Below are positions 1 through 6,293 of a stretch of DNA of 7,547 bases, piece by piece; positions within the stretch are counted from its first letter, which is position 1, and each line of letters begins with the position of its first letter. The translations under genes and the position numbers were made by a program. This DNA is from an uncultured Pirellulaceae bacterium (GTDB lineage: Bacteria; Planctomycetota; Planctomycetia; Pirellulales; Pirellulaceae): assembly GCA_934255105.1 (NCBI GenBank), contig CAKQNH010000207.1, positions 1-7,547 of the forward strand, given 5' to 3'. Below the pieces are notes generated by a model. The model was not told where the DNA came from. It worked only from the letters and a program-made list of their open reading frames with translations, and searched no databases.

Positions 1-655
1 GATCATAGTCGAGCATTTCATTGAGCCCGTCCAGTAGGGGACGCAGGTACGGATTGAGTTTGGCCTGCAAGTCACCCGGTAGAAAGCCCAGACTCTCGCC
101 CGCCTCGACGGCCGGCCGGACGAGAACAATCTTCTGGATCGTTTGGCTTTTGAGCGCCTCCACGGCCAGTGCGACCGCTAAATACGTCTTGCCACAACCC
201 GCCGGCCCGCGACAGAAAGTCAAATCATGGTCGCGGATAGCTTTAATATACGCCGCCTGCCCCTCGGTCTTGGGTTTGATTTTTCGCTGTAGATGAGGCA
301 AATTGACTTCGACGACCGAACTGCGACTGGCCGATGGTCGCGGTCGAAGGGGACTGCCCAGAGGATCAACCGCTTCGCTGACGGGATCTACCAACTCGCT
401 AATCCCCCCCGCTATCGCCGCGCGGACCTCCTGCAGACTCAACGCACCTTGCTGCTGAACACGCTGGTGCAGCAGCTCTAACAAGCCGGTCGCGCTCCGC
501 ACCGCTTCCTCGTCCCCCACGACTTTCAGTTTGCCGTCGCGGTGCGTTATGGCCACGCCAAAATGATTGCGGATGATCTTGAGAAATTGGTCCTGCGGCC
601 CAAACAGGCTCAGGATCGCCGTCGGATCGGTCAAGTTAATATTGGCTTCTGACAT
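1..655 (-). CDS. phoH: PhoH family P-loop ATPase (N-terminal 218 residues, cut by window edge)
   Basis: Reading leftward from an ATG at 655-653, the frame stays open to the window edge and gives 218 residues, about two thirds of a usual PhoH (roughly 320-350 aa). The N-terminal third (about 1-90) resembles the small KH-like lead domain of PhoH proteins. A Ser/Pro/Arg-rich linker (about 98-113) follows, and the ATPase core starts near 125 with KPKTEGQ. The Walker A motif is GPAGCGKT (150-157), with Cys where the family usually has Thr. It is followed by the strongly conserved LVRPAVEAGESLGFLPGDL (178-196) and NPYLRPLLDGLNEM. PhoH is a cytosolic ATPase linked to RNA metabolism and often sits beside ybeY and a 7TM-HD phosphohydrolase; those would lie beyond the left edge, which is inference. 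I see no Shine-Dalgarno sequence before the ATG. It follows cdsA after 195 bases, so it may or may not share that transcript. The family call is secure; the cellular role is not. Confidence 0.95.
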   Translation of the reverse strand, partial: MSEANINLTDPTAILSLFGPQDQFLKIIRNHFGVAITHRDGKLKVVGDEEAVRSATGLLELLHQRVQQQGALSLQEVRAAIAGGISELVDPVSEAVDPLGSPLRPRPSASRSSVVEVNLPHLQRKIKPKTEGQAAYIKAIRDHDLTFCRGPAGCGKTYLAVALAVEALKSQTIQKIVLVRPAVEAGESLGFLPGDLQAKLNPYLRPLLDGLNEMLDYD

Positions 656-760
656 ATTTAACCTAAGGAGTTCGTCGCAATTGCCGTCGTGGTGTTAGGC
701 ACGGTGGTTGCAAATGGTGCGGTGCCGTAAGCCTCCATTTTGTGGTTTGTGAATGATTCT
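656..760. other. Leader region of phoH, no gene seen
   Basis: This part of the cdsA-phoH spacer holds no convincing promoter hexamers or ribosome site for phoH. GGCAC (698-702) and GTGCC (722-726) could pair over a 19-base loop, a weak structure. AAGGAG at 665-670 is on the opposite strand to phoH and so does not serve it. Confidence 0.4.
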
Positions 761-850
761 TTTATTGACAAGCTGGAAGCTTATCCCACGTTTGTTGACA
801 AGCTGGAAGCTTATCCCACGGTTGTTAACAAGCTGGAAGCTTATCCCACG
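761..850. repeat. Three tandem 30-bp repeats between cdsA and phoH
   Basis: Three consecutive 30-base units occupy 761-790, 791-820 and 821-850 with no spacer. The last 20 bases of each unit (771-790, 801-820, 831-850) are identical. Differences are confined to the first 10 bases, for example TTGACA in units 1 and 2 against TTAACA in unit 3. Each unit contains a small inverted repeat, AAGCT-GGA-AGCTT (770-782 in unit 1), able to form a 5-bp stem with a 3-base loop. The array ends at base 850, immediately next to the cdsA stop codon (853-851). A 30-base period keeps reading frame, and past the cdsA stop the cdsA frame is open through all three units. It is not CRISPR, because there are no unique spacers. 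A genome-wide dispersed repeat or a tandemly amplified terminator-like element are the likeliest explanations; neither can be shown here. Confidence 0.95.
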
Positions 851-1840
851 TTAGTACTGCCCAGGTCCCTGAATGAGGCCTGAGATTACCACTAAGTAGC
901 CGACTACCATGGCGGGGAGCAAGGAATCGGTCACGTCCCACAAGCCTCCCAGCCCAGGCAGTAGCCTACCACTATCTTTGCAACCCATTTCGCGTTTGAA
1001 GACCGATTCCAGCAAATCGCCGCACACGCCGGCCAGCGCAAGTAGTACACCCAGCACAATGCAACCCAGCGGCAGTGCGCGCACGGCGTCGCTGCCAAAC
1101 ATGCGTGGCGCGACCATGCCAAAAAGGACCCAAGCCACCAGGACTGCACTTAACATGCCACCCAGCAGGCCTTCCACGGTCTTCCCTGGGCTAACGGCAG
1201 GGCATAATTTGTTTTTGCCTAATGCCCGACCAGTGAAATAGGCTCCGGCGTCGGCAAATTTAGTGACCGTGATCACGCCCACGACGAGGAATAACCCCCA
1301 ACCCGACGTGCCAGTCGTCCGCAGGGCGACGGCAAACGCAAAGCAGCCACCGAAATAGACCGACACCCAACCGGCTAAAATAGCTCGCGAGAAATCGCCA
1401 GATTGGACGCGATAGCTGGGCATATACCAAGCAAAACAGCCCAATTGGGCAATGGCGCCCGCCGCCAGTGGCCAGCCCAACCTGCCCAACAGGCAGTCGC
1501 TGGGATAGGGACTGCCGCTCAACGGCCAGTAGACGGGTAGAGCCGCTGCCAGCATGACTCCTCCACAACCGATCAGAGCGGGTGCGGTAATCGAACCGAG
1601 TTGCCCCTTGGCACACATACCTACGCACTCTATTGCGCTGCCGAAAAACAGCAGAAACCCCAGCGCGACCATCCAGCCGCCCGTACAGCTAGCTGCTGGC
1701 GTCTCAGCAGGGCCGCGATCCGTCGCACTGACCGTAGACGCTGACTGGTCGCCGACGCGCGGCCAGGGGCTATCCAAGGCAACAACCAGCAGAGCGGCGC
1801 AAATAATAATCGTGGCGGATGCGAGTCTATAGCGCAGCAA
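851..1840 (-). CDS. cdsA: Phosphatidate cytidylyltransferase (CDP-diacylglycerol synthase)
   Basis: This is an inner-membrane enzyme that makes CDP-diacylglycerol from phosphatidic acid and CTP, the branch point for bacterial phospholipids. The 329-aa product (family members are often 260-310) has about eight hydrophobic segments: roughly 8-23, 55-75, 83-105, 122-140, 152-173, 180-200, 222-243 and 256-274, with another near 306-322. An Ala/Ser/Thr-rich loop (30-52) adds length. Family motifs are DAGAYFTGRALGKNKL (197-212), SPGKTVEG (217-224) and the C-terminal signature from S279 through K282-R283, K288-D289 and D302 to D306. In that signature PGLGG replaces the usual PGHGG and WDVTDS replaces the usual DR-x-DS. 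The start is a TTG at 1840-1838: no ATG lies in frame between it and the upstream in-frame stop, and MLRYRL is a normal CdsA N-terminus. AGGA at 1853-1850 is a possible ribosome site. It lies 21 bases after uppS and in the same frame, so the two are surely co-transcribed. Confidence 0.94.
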   Translation of the reverse strand: MLRYRLASATIIICAALLVVALDSPWPRVGDQSASTVSATDRGPAETPAASCTGGWMVALGFLLFFGSAIECVGMCAKGQLGSITAPALIGCGGVMLAAALPVYWPLSGSPYPSDCLLGRLGWPLAAGAIAQLGCFAWYMPSYRVQSGDFSRAILAGWVSVYFGGCFAFAVALRTTGTSGWGLFLVVGVITVTKFADAGAYFTGRALGKNKLCPAVSPGKTVEGLLGGMLSAVLVAWVLFGMVAPRMFGSDAVRALPLGCIVLGVLLALAGVCGDLLESVFKREMGCKDSGRLLPGLGGLWDVTDSLLPAMVVGYLVVISGLIQGPGQY

Positions 1841-1849
1841 TGGCTGAGA

Positions 1850-1853
1850 TCCT
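1850..1853 (-). promoter_or_regulatory. Ribosome binding site supporting the TTG start of cdsA
   Basis: On the minus strand AGGA (1853-1850) lies 9 bases before the TTG at 1840. It sits in the 21-base uppS-cdsA gap. The match is short, but it favours TTG over the ATG at 1865-1863, which overlaps the uppS stop but reads out of frame and ends after 12 codons. Confidence 0.4.
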
Positions 1854-1861
1854 ACGGAGAG

Positions 1862-2638
1862 TCATGCTGAGGATCCCGGCTGAGTTTCTAGGCCACCGTA
1901 GCGGCGATTGCGGGACGCATAATCGTTAATGGCTTCTGCCAGATGTTGACGGTCGAACTCGGGCCATAGAGTTTGGGTAACCCAGATTTCCGCATAGCTG
2001 ATTTGCCACAGCAGAAAATTGCTGATCCGCATTTCGCCGCTGGTTCGGATTAACAGGTCGGGATCGGGCAGGTCGGCCGTGTAGAGGTGCTCGCTGACCA
2101 ATTCCTCGCTGATCTGATCGCAGGTGACTTCTCCCGCCAGAACACGTCGCGCGATGGCACTCATCGCGTCCGCAATTTCGCAGCGCGAACCGTAGTTGAT
2201 GGCCAGCACCAGTGTCATGCCGGTATTGGTCCTGCAGGCTTCCAGCGTTCGGTCCATTTCGATTTGGACGTCTTGCGGCAAACGCTCCCGGCGACCGATG
2301 ATTTTAAGTTGGAGGTTGTTCTCCACCAACGATTCGCGTTCACCAATCAGGTACTCGCGGAGCAGGGCCATCAGGAACTCCAACTCCTGGGCCGGGCGCT
2401 TCCAGTTTTCGCTGCTTAAGCAGAACAGCGTAAGCGTCTCGACTCCAAAGTCCTGGCAAGCCTCCATGGTTCGCCGCACCGCGTCGACTCCTCGCAGATG
2501 GCCTTCGATGCGCGGCAGACGCTGTTGTTCGGCCCATCGACCATTGCCATCCATGATGACGGCCACGTGCTTAGGTCGTCGCTCGAGCGGCACGCACAGG
2601 CAGTCATCCTGCGAAGTTATCGGCTCGTTCATCGGCAT
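1862..2638 (-). CDS. uppS: Undecaprenyl diphosphate synthase (cis-prenyltransferase)
   Basis: This cytosolic or membrane-associated cis-prenyltransferase extends farnesyl diphosphate with isopentenyl diphosphate to undecaprenyl diphosphate, the carrier lipid for cell-envelope glycans. The 258 aa match the family's usual length. Conserved blocks in order are HVAVIMDGNGRWA (24-36, catalytic Asp30), the GH-R region (46-49), TLFCLSSENWKRP (70-82, with the SSEN substrate loop), NYGSRCEI (148-155) and DPDLLIRTSGEMRISNFLLW (192-211) running into Q-x-SYAE and TLWPEF. All catalytic and isoprenoid-diphosphate-binding residues expected from the family appear present. The assigned start is ATG 2638-2636. 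A second in-frame ATG at 2632-2630 is an equally good start, because GGAAG (2644-2640) is 7 bases from it but only 1 base from the first. It follows purA by 73 bases and precedes cdsA by 21, the common uppS-cdsA pairing. Confidence 0.97.
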   Translation of the reverse strand: MPMNEPITSQDDCLCVPLERRPKHVAVIMDGNGRWAEQQRLPRIEGHLRGVDAVRRTMEACQDFGVETLTLFCLSSENWKRPAQELEFLMALLREYLIGERESLVENNLQLKIIGRRERLPQDVQIEMDRTLEACRTNTGMTLVLAINYGSRCEIADAMSAIARRVLAGEVTCDQISEELVSEHLYTADLPDPDLLIRTSGEMRISNFLLWQISYAEIWVTQTLWPEFDRQHLAEAINDYASRNRRYGGLETQPGSSA

Positions 2639-2711
2639 GCTTCCATGGTTCTCATTCGCACCTCAACAATCTACTACGCTGTTACGCAAACTTACCTTGC
2701 GCAGGCGCTAA

Positions 2712-4046
2712 TTAAGCCAACAATTCTTGTCGGTTAACAAAAATAGTCTGCTCGCGGTCGGGTCCGACGGAGATTATCTTCACCGGAACCCCGATCAATT
2801 GGCCGATACGATCCAAGTAGCGATGAGCCAACTCGGGCAAGTCGTCCAGCGTCCGGGCACCCGTCACATCCTGGTGCCAGCCCGCATGGGTTTCATAAAT
2901 GGGTTTTGCGCGGCGCAACACGTCTGCATCGCAGGGGAAGTATTCGACGCGCTTTCCATCGATCTCGTAGGCCACACACACATTGATCTCGTCAAAATGG
3001 GCCATCACGTCCATCATCATCAAGGCCAGCGAATCGATACCACCCAGCCGCGCAGTGTAGCGGACGGCCACAGCGTCGAACCAGCCGCACCGTCGCGGAC
3101 GGCCGGTGGTTGTCCCATATTCGCGGCCTAGATCTCGGATTTTCTGCCCAGTCTCACAGGTTAACTCCGTGGGGAATGGCCCACCCCCCACGCGAGTCGA
3201 ATAGGCTTTGGCCACACCGATCACATGCCGAATCCACTTGGCGGGCACGCCCGAACCGGGGCTGATCCCGACACCGGAAGAATTGCTGCTAGTTACAAAC
3301 GGGTACGTGCCGTGGTCTATATCCAGCAAGGAACCTTGGGCGCCTTCCATCAGCAGACGCTTCCCCTGGTCCAGTTCGTCCAGCAGCCGGTTGGTAGTAT
3401 CGCCGATTAGCGGCCGAAGCTGTTCGCCCCAACGCACCGCCTGGGCCGTAATCTCCGCAGCATCCAGTAGCGGTGACGCAGAATTGCCGCTATTTCCACT
3501 GCTCATGCCCGCTTTGCTCATTCCGCTGAGCAGAGCATTCTTTGCATCGACGATATGAGCAATCCGCTGGGGAAGGTCTGCGTGGAGCAGATCGGTAGCC
3601 CGCATGGCATAATTCCGGCCGACTTTGTCGCGATAGCAGGGGCCGATCCCACGTAGCGTCGTGCCGATATTCTCGCCTTGCACCGCCAACTGATTCATGA
3701 CTTGATCTTCGGCCAGATGCCACGGCATGACCAAATGCGCACGCTCGCTGATCATCAAGTTTTTGCGAGGGTCGATGCCGCGTGACTCGAGACCTTCGAG
3801 TTCGCCAATAAGGGTGGTTGGCTCGATAACCACCCCAGGGGTGATGAAATTCATGACGGAGGCGTGCAGGATCCCGCTAGGCACATGGTGCAGCTTGTAG
3901 ACCTCGCTACCACTGACGACGGTATGCCCCGCATTCGCCCCCCCCTGATAGCGGACGACACAATCGTGGTCGGGGGCCAAGAGGTCGACCAATTTCCCCT
4001 TGGCTTCGTCTCCCCACTGCAATCCAATCACACAAGCTGCTGGCAC
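2712..4046 (-). CDS. purA: Adenylosuccinate synthetase
   Basis: This cytosolic GTP-dependent ligase joins IMP and aspartate to adenylosuccinate, the first committed step to AMP. At 444 aa it is slightly longer than the usual 425-435. Motifs are QWGDEAKGK (10-18, with catalytic Asp13), GGANAGHTV (35-43, His41), [12 protein letters not shown] (133-144, the second family signature with Lys141), [21 protein letters not shown] (234-255), [13 protein letters not shown] (282-294), the substrate loop [14 protein letters not shown] (311-324) and SVGPDREQ (426-433). Two features are unusual. The glycine of the family P-loop GDEGKGK is Ala15, and a low-complexity Ser/Gly/Asn stretch (about 174-191) accounts for most of the extra length. 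The start is GTG (4046-4044) with a clear AGGAG ribosome site, and the N-terminus aligns with family members from residue 3. It probably heads the purA-uppS-cdsA transcript. Confidence 0.97.
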   Translation of the reverse strand: MPAACVIGLQWGDEAKGKLVDLLAPDHDCVVRYQGGANAGHTVVSGSEVYKLHHVPSGILHASVMNFITPGVVIEPTTLIGELEGLESRGIDPRKNLMISERAHLVMPWHLAEDQVMNQLAVQGENIGTTLRGIGPCYRDKVGRNYAMRATDLLHADLPQRIAHIVDAKNALLSGMSKAGMSSGNSGNSASPLLDAAEITAQAVRWGEQLRPLIGDTTNRLLDELDQGKRLLMEGAQGSLLDIDHGTYPFVTSSNSSGVGISPGSGVPAKWIRHVIGVAKAYSTRVGGGPFPTELTCETGQKIRDLGREYGTTTGRPRRCGWFDAVAVRYTARLGGIDSLALMMMDVMAHFDEINVCVAYEIDGKRVEYFPCDADVLRRAKPIYETHAGWHQDVTGARTLDDLPELAHRYLDRIGQLIGVPVKIISVGPDREQTIFVNRQELLA

Positions 4047-4052
4047 GGTATT

Positions 4053-4057
4053 CTCCT
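4053..4057 (-). promoter_or_regulatory. Shine-Dalgarno site fixing the GTG start of purA
   Basis: The minus strand reads AGGAG (4057-4053) then AATACC then GTG, a 6-base spacing. This is a near-ideal Shine-Dalgarno site and decides for the GTG start. Confidence 0.75.
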
Positions 4058-4082
4058 GGGTACGCTAAAAAGCAAACCGAGA

Positions 4083-4111
4083 AGTATCAGGGGTGGAGCC
4101 AGAAGCGTCAA
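4083..4111 (-). promoter_or_regulatory. Candidate sigma70-type promoter for purA(-uppS-cdsA)
   Basis: On the minus strand TTGACG (4111-4106, five of six to the -35 consensus) is followed after exactly 17 bases by GATACT (4088-4083, four of six to the -10 consensus). Transcription would begin near 4076, giving a leader of about 30 bases before the GTG. Its position in the 203-base spacer downstream of the decarboxylase suggests purA has its own promoter. No experimental support is visible. Confidence 0.45.
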
Positions 4112-4213
4112 GTAACGCTGCGCCAGTCGGCGTACTGCTTCCCTCAGTGCGGAGCATACAAGTTAAGGGACCGGTAGGGGGAAAGGGGTTGGAAGCCGAT
4201 CTGGAGGCCTACT

Positions 4214-4234
4214 ACCGACAGTCGCGCTATCGGT
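4214..4234 (-). terminator. Hairpin just downstream of the decarboxylase gene, possible terminator
   Basis: On the minus-strand transcript ACCGATAG - CGCGA - CTGTCGGT can form an 8-bp stem (one G-U pair) with a 5-base loop. It starts 15 bases after the stop codon of the decarboxylase gene. No U-run follows, so it is not a standard intrinsic terminator. It could aid termination or protect the 3' end. A second, weaker hairpin (6 bp, loop AGTC) lies at 4119-4134, just upstream of the proposed purA -35 box. Confidence 0.35.
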
Positions 4235-4249
4235 TGTTGGTTGCGCGGG

Positions 4250-5932
4250 CTATCTGCGTTCAACGCTGTGGCTCATGCGCTTGGCCAGACGCAAGAGAGT
4301 TGTGCTGGCATCCCCTTCGGCTAATTTGGCTTGAATAATCTGCACACAACTCCGATCCTCCCAGGCCGACTGTAATGCGTCGGCAAATTCTCCTTCGCTT
4401 TGGACGAGGTATCCACGGCCACCGCCATAGATCTCGGGCAGCCTGTGATAACTCCAGGGAAGGATCTCATTGTAGTTCCACTCGCCAGCGTGCAGAAAAC
4501 GCTCGGTGCCGTAGCCGTGATTATCGAGAATGATCAAGATCGGAGCGAATCCACGACGCACGATCGTCGACAATTCGCTGCCGGTCATCTGAAACGCACC
4601 ATCGCCACAGATGGTGACCACGCGATGGCCGGGCTTGGCCACACACGCACCGACCGTGGCGGGCACGCCAAATCCCATCGAAGCATAATAGGCCGGACTT
4701 AAAAAATCGGTCTGCTCGCGGGCCACCAACTCGGTAGCGCCAAACAACGAATCGCCGATATCGGCGATGACTATGTTATCCTTGCCAAGCAGTTCATTGA
4801 GTATAGGCATCATGCGGCTGACTCGCAGCGGTTGTTCGCGATCGACCTCAAACGGCCGACGATCACATGTGCCCAGTTCAGCAGGGATGGTGCGCTGAGT
4901 CGCTCTGGGACGGCTGGCAATTAGTCCTTGCAAGAACATTTCCAAGGAGAGCGAATGATAGAAATGATGCGAGATCTGCAGTTGTTCACTGGTAGCATAG
5001 ATACACTTCGACATGTCGAGGTGGGCTGTATAAATGCCCAGATTGATGTCGGTCATAAAGGTTCCCAGCAAGAGTACGCAGTCGCTCTCTTCGACAAACT
5101 GGGTCACCTCCGCGCGGCCTATCGCACCTTCATAGACGCCAACGTACAGCGGATGCGTCTCACGCACTACGCTCTTTCCTAGCAACGTAGCCGCCATTGG
5201 AATTTGCGTCTGTTCGGCCAAGCGCAGCACTGCCTCTTGTAAGCCGAAGCGATGGATCTCAACCCCAGCAATAATGATCGGTTTGTGGGCGGCGTTGATA
5301 CGCGCCGTGGCTTCACGAATCGACTCAGCTAACGCATCGGGGGACGATTCGCTGACAGGTCTGCTATAGCTGTATGCCGTGGGAGGAACTACATGCACCA
5401 TATCGCGCGGTAGTTCGATATAGACCGGCCGCTTGAAGCGGTCGGCCGCATCGAGCACTCGGTCAATTTCGGAAAAGGCGATAAGTGGATTGCTCAATTC
5501 CGTCGCGGCAATGCACAACTTTTCGAAGACTTCCATCTGCGTACGGAACTCGCGGACTTTGTGATGCAGCAGCGGATTGCTGCGCCGTTCATCCAGCCCT
5601 GGAGCTCCGCTGATAACGACCACTGGAGACTTCTCTGCAAACGCTCCCGCCACGCTATTGCAGACGCTCAATCCCCCTACGCAATAGGTTACACAAAGCG
5701 CGCCCATGCCGTGGAGTCGGGCATAGGCATCTGCCGCGAAACCGGCGCAATCCTCGCGCGTGCAGCCCACCACGTCGAGCGGACTGCGTTCGAGCATACC
5801 GTAGAACGCCAACACATAATCGCCCGGAATGCCGAACACCGCCCCAATACTGTAGTCCTGCAAACGCCGGATCAGGTATTCTCCAATCGACGCCTCACCA
5901 TCGTTTGGAAGCTGCTGCCGTTCGCTGTTCAT
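4250..5932 (-). CDS. Thiamine-diphosphate 2-keto-acid decarboxylase (pyruvate/indolepyruvate decarboxylase type)
   Basis: This cytosolic ThDP- and Mg-dependent enzyme decarboxylates a 2-keto acid to an aldehyde. The 560 aa match PDC/IPDC enzymes (550-570). The N-terminal PYR domain (about 14-185) has GIPGDYV (34-40, with the PDC Asp38), the cofactor-activating Glu60 in TREDC, and the His123-His124 pair in LLHHK. Asp, Glu and the His pair together are diagnostic of keto-acid decarboxylases rather than acetolactate synthases. The central domain spans about 200-345. The C-terminal PP domain has SMGFGVPATVGA (418-429) and the ThDP motif from GDG (443-445) to DN (470-471), then GYGTERFLH with Glu477 aligned to Glu473 of Zymomonas PDC. 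The residue before this Glu is Thr476, where Zymomonas PDC has Ile472, so a substrate larger than pyruvate is possible. Start ATG 5932 has a strong GGAGG site 8 bases upstream. The gene appears monocistronic, 203 bases from purA. The family is secure; the substrate (pyruvate, branched-chain or aromatic keto acid) is not. Confidence 0.9.
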   Translation of the reverse strand: MNSERQQLPNDGEASIGEYLIRRLQDYSIGAVFGIPGDYVLAFYGMLERSPLDVVGCTREDCAGFAADAYARLHGMGALCVTYCVGGLSVCNSVAGAFAEKSPVVVISGAPGLDERRSNPLLHHKVREFRTQMEVFEKLCIAATELSNPLIAFSEIDRVLDAADRFKRPVYIELPRDMVHVVPPTAYSYSRPVSESSPDALAESIREATARINAAHKPIIIAGVEIHRFGLQEAVLRLAEQTQIPMAATLLGKSVVRETHPLYVGVYEGAIGRAEVTQFVEESDCVLLLGTFMTDINLGIYTAHLDMSKCIYATSEQLQISHHFYHSLSLEMFLQGLIASRPRATQRTIPAELGTCDRRPFEVDREQPLRVSRMMPILNELLGKDNIVIADIGDSLFGATELVAREQTDFLSPAYYASMGFGVPATVGACVAKPGHRVVTICGDGAFQMTGSELSTIVRRGFAPILIILDNHGYGTERFLHAGEWNYNEILPWSYHRLPEIYGGGRGYLVQSEGEFADALQSAWEDRSCVQIIQAKLAEGDASTTLLRLAKRMSHSVERR

Positions 5933-5940
5933 CGCCTATT

Positions 5941-5945
5941 CCTCC
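5941..5945 (-). promoter_or_regulatory. Strong Shine-Dalgarno site for the decarboxylase gene
   Basis: The minus strand reads GGAGG (5945-5941), 8 bases before the ATG at 5932. It is among the strongest ribosome sites in the window and fixes the start. Confidence 0.75.
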
Positions 5946-5947
5946 AG

Positions 5948-5961
5948 GTTAATAGTTAATA
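5948..5961 (-). promoter_or_regulatory. Duplicated AT-rich -10-like element before the decarboxylase gene
   Basis: TATTAAC occurs twice in tandem on the minus strand (5961-5955 and 5954-5948). Each contains TATTAA, close to a -10 box, but no convincing -35 box lies 16-18 bases upstream; the best is TTCCGA near 5984-5979. If either copy is the -10 box, the leader would be only about 10-20 bases and would barely include the ribosome site, so the true promoter may lie farther up. This is a weak prediction. Confidence 0.25.
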
Positions 5962-6044
5962 AACGCTACCTCGCTCACTCGGAAATTGTGTAGAACGCGT
6001 TTCCAAAACAACGTCGCGACTTTGCGAATGCACCTGCAGAGCTT

Positions 6045-6075
6045 ACCCACGGCCAGAGCACCTGGGTGCGTGGGT
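6045..6075. repeat. Inverted repeat with 7-bp stem
   Basis: ACCCACG (6045-6051) pairs perfectly with CGTGGGT (6069-6075). Inside it CAC-CTGG-GTG (6059-6068) can form a second short stem directly stacked on the outer one, leaving a one-sided bulge of seven bases (6052-6058). No T-run follows on either strand, so it is not a standard terminator. It lies about 110 bases upstream of the decarboxylase start. Confidence 0.55.
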
Positions 6076-6098
6076 GCCAAGGCGAGCCAATCAGCACT

Positions 6099-6140
6099 CA
6101 TCTGCGGTTGTCTAATTCGCATCTGCGGTTGTCTGATTCG
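6099..6140. repeat. 21-bp tandem duplication
   Basis: Two head-to-tail copies, 6099-6119 and 6120-6140, both begin CATCTGCGGTTGTCT and differ at one base (A6114 against G6135). With a single mismatch it is either a recent duplication or a maintained paired binding site. A period of 21 bases equals two DNA helical turns, which would place both copies on the same face. Confidence 0.9.
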
Positions 6141-6278
6141 GAGTTCCTGTGAAAGCCGTGCAGACGTCGCTTGCGGCTACTTTACTCTCGCTCATAATTC
6201 TAAATCGCTCTCTGCTGTTAGTTTCGCATATAGGTTCGGAATTGTCACCTGCGCCGGTTCAGCGCTCGCTGCGACTCG

Positions 6279-6293
6279 CACCACGGAGTGGTG
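6279..6293. repeat. Perfect GC-rich hairpin CACCAC-GGA-GTGGTG
   Basis: A 6-bp perfect stem closes a 3-base loop. A second small inverted repeat, CAGCG-CT-CGCTG (6260-6271), sits 7 bases to its left. No poly-T follows on either strand. Confidence 0.6.

Noticed and set aside
761..850. Possible CRISPR array
   Set aside because: The 30-base units abut with no unique spacers, there are only three, and no cas gene is in the window.
740..883. Plus-strand small open frame encoding DKLEAYPT repeats
   Set aside because: It starts with TTG, has no ribosome site, is made mostly of the tandem repeat and runs antisense into the cdsA 3' end; it is best explained as a by-product of the repeat period being a multiple of three.
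1827..1865. ATG overlapping the uppS stop (ATGA) as a start for cdsA
   Set aside because: That ATG is out of frame with CdsA and meets a stop after 12 codons; the in-frame TTG at 1840 gives the normal CdsA N-terminus.
2685..2701. Hairpin CGCAA/TTGCG in the purA-uppS spacer as a terminator
   Set aside because: The stem is only 5 bp with a 7-base loop and no T-run; the short gap favours co-transcription.
4214..4234. Strong intrinsic terminator after the decarboxylase gene
   Set aside because: The stem-loop is real in sequence but no U-run follows, so only a weak terminator or 3'-end structure can be claimed.
4093..4338. Plus-strand open frame across the decarboxylase-purA spacer
   Set aside because: It overlaps the proposed purA promoter and the 3' end of the decarboxylase on the other strand, and shows no domain or ribosome site.
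4250..5932. Acetolactate synthase or other ThDP enzyme for the decarboxylase gene
   Set aside because: The His-His pair, the PGD aspartate and the Glu after the ThDP motif are decarboxylase features.
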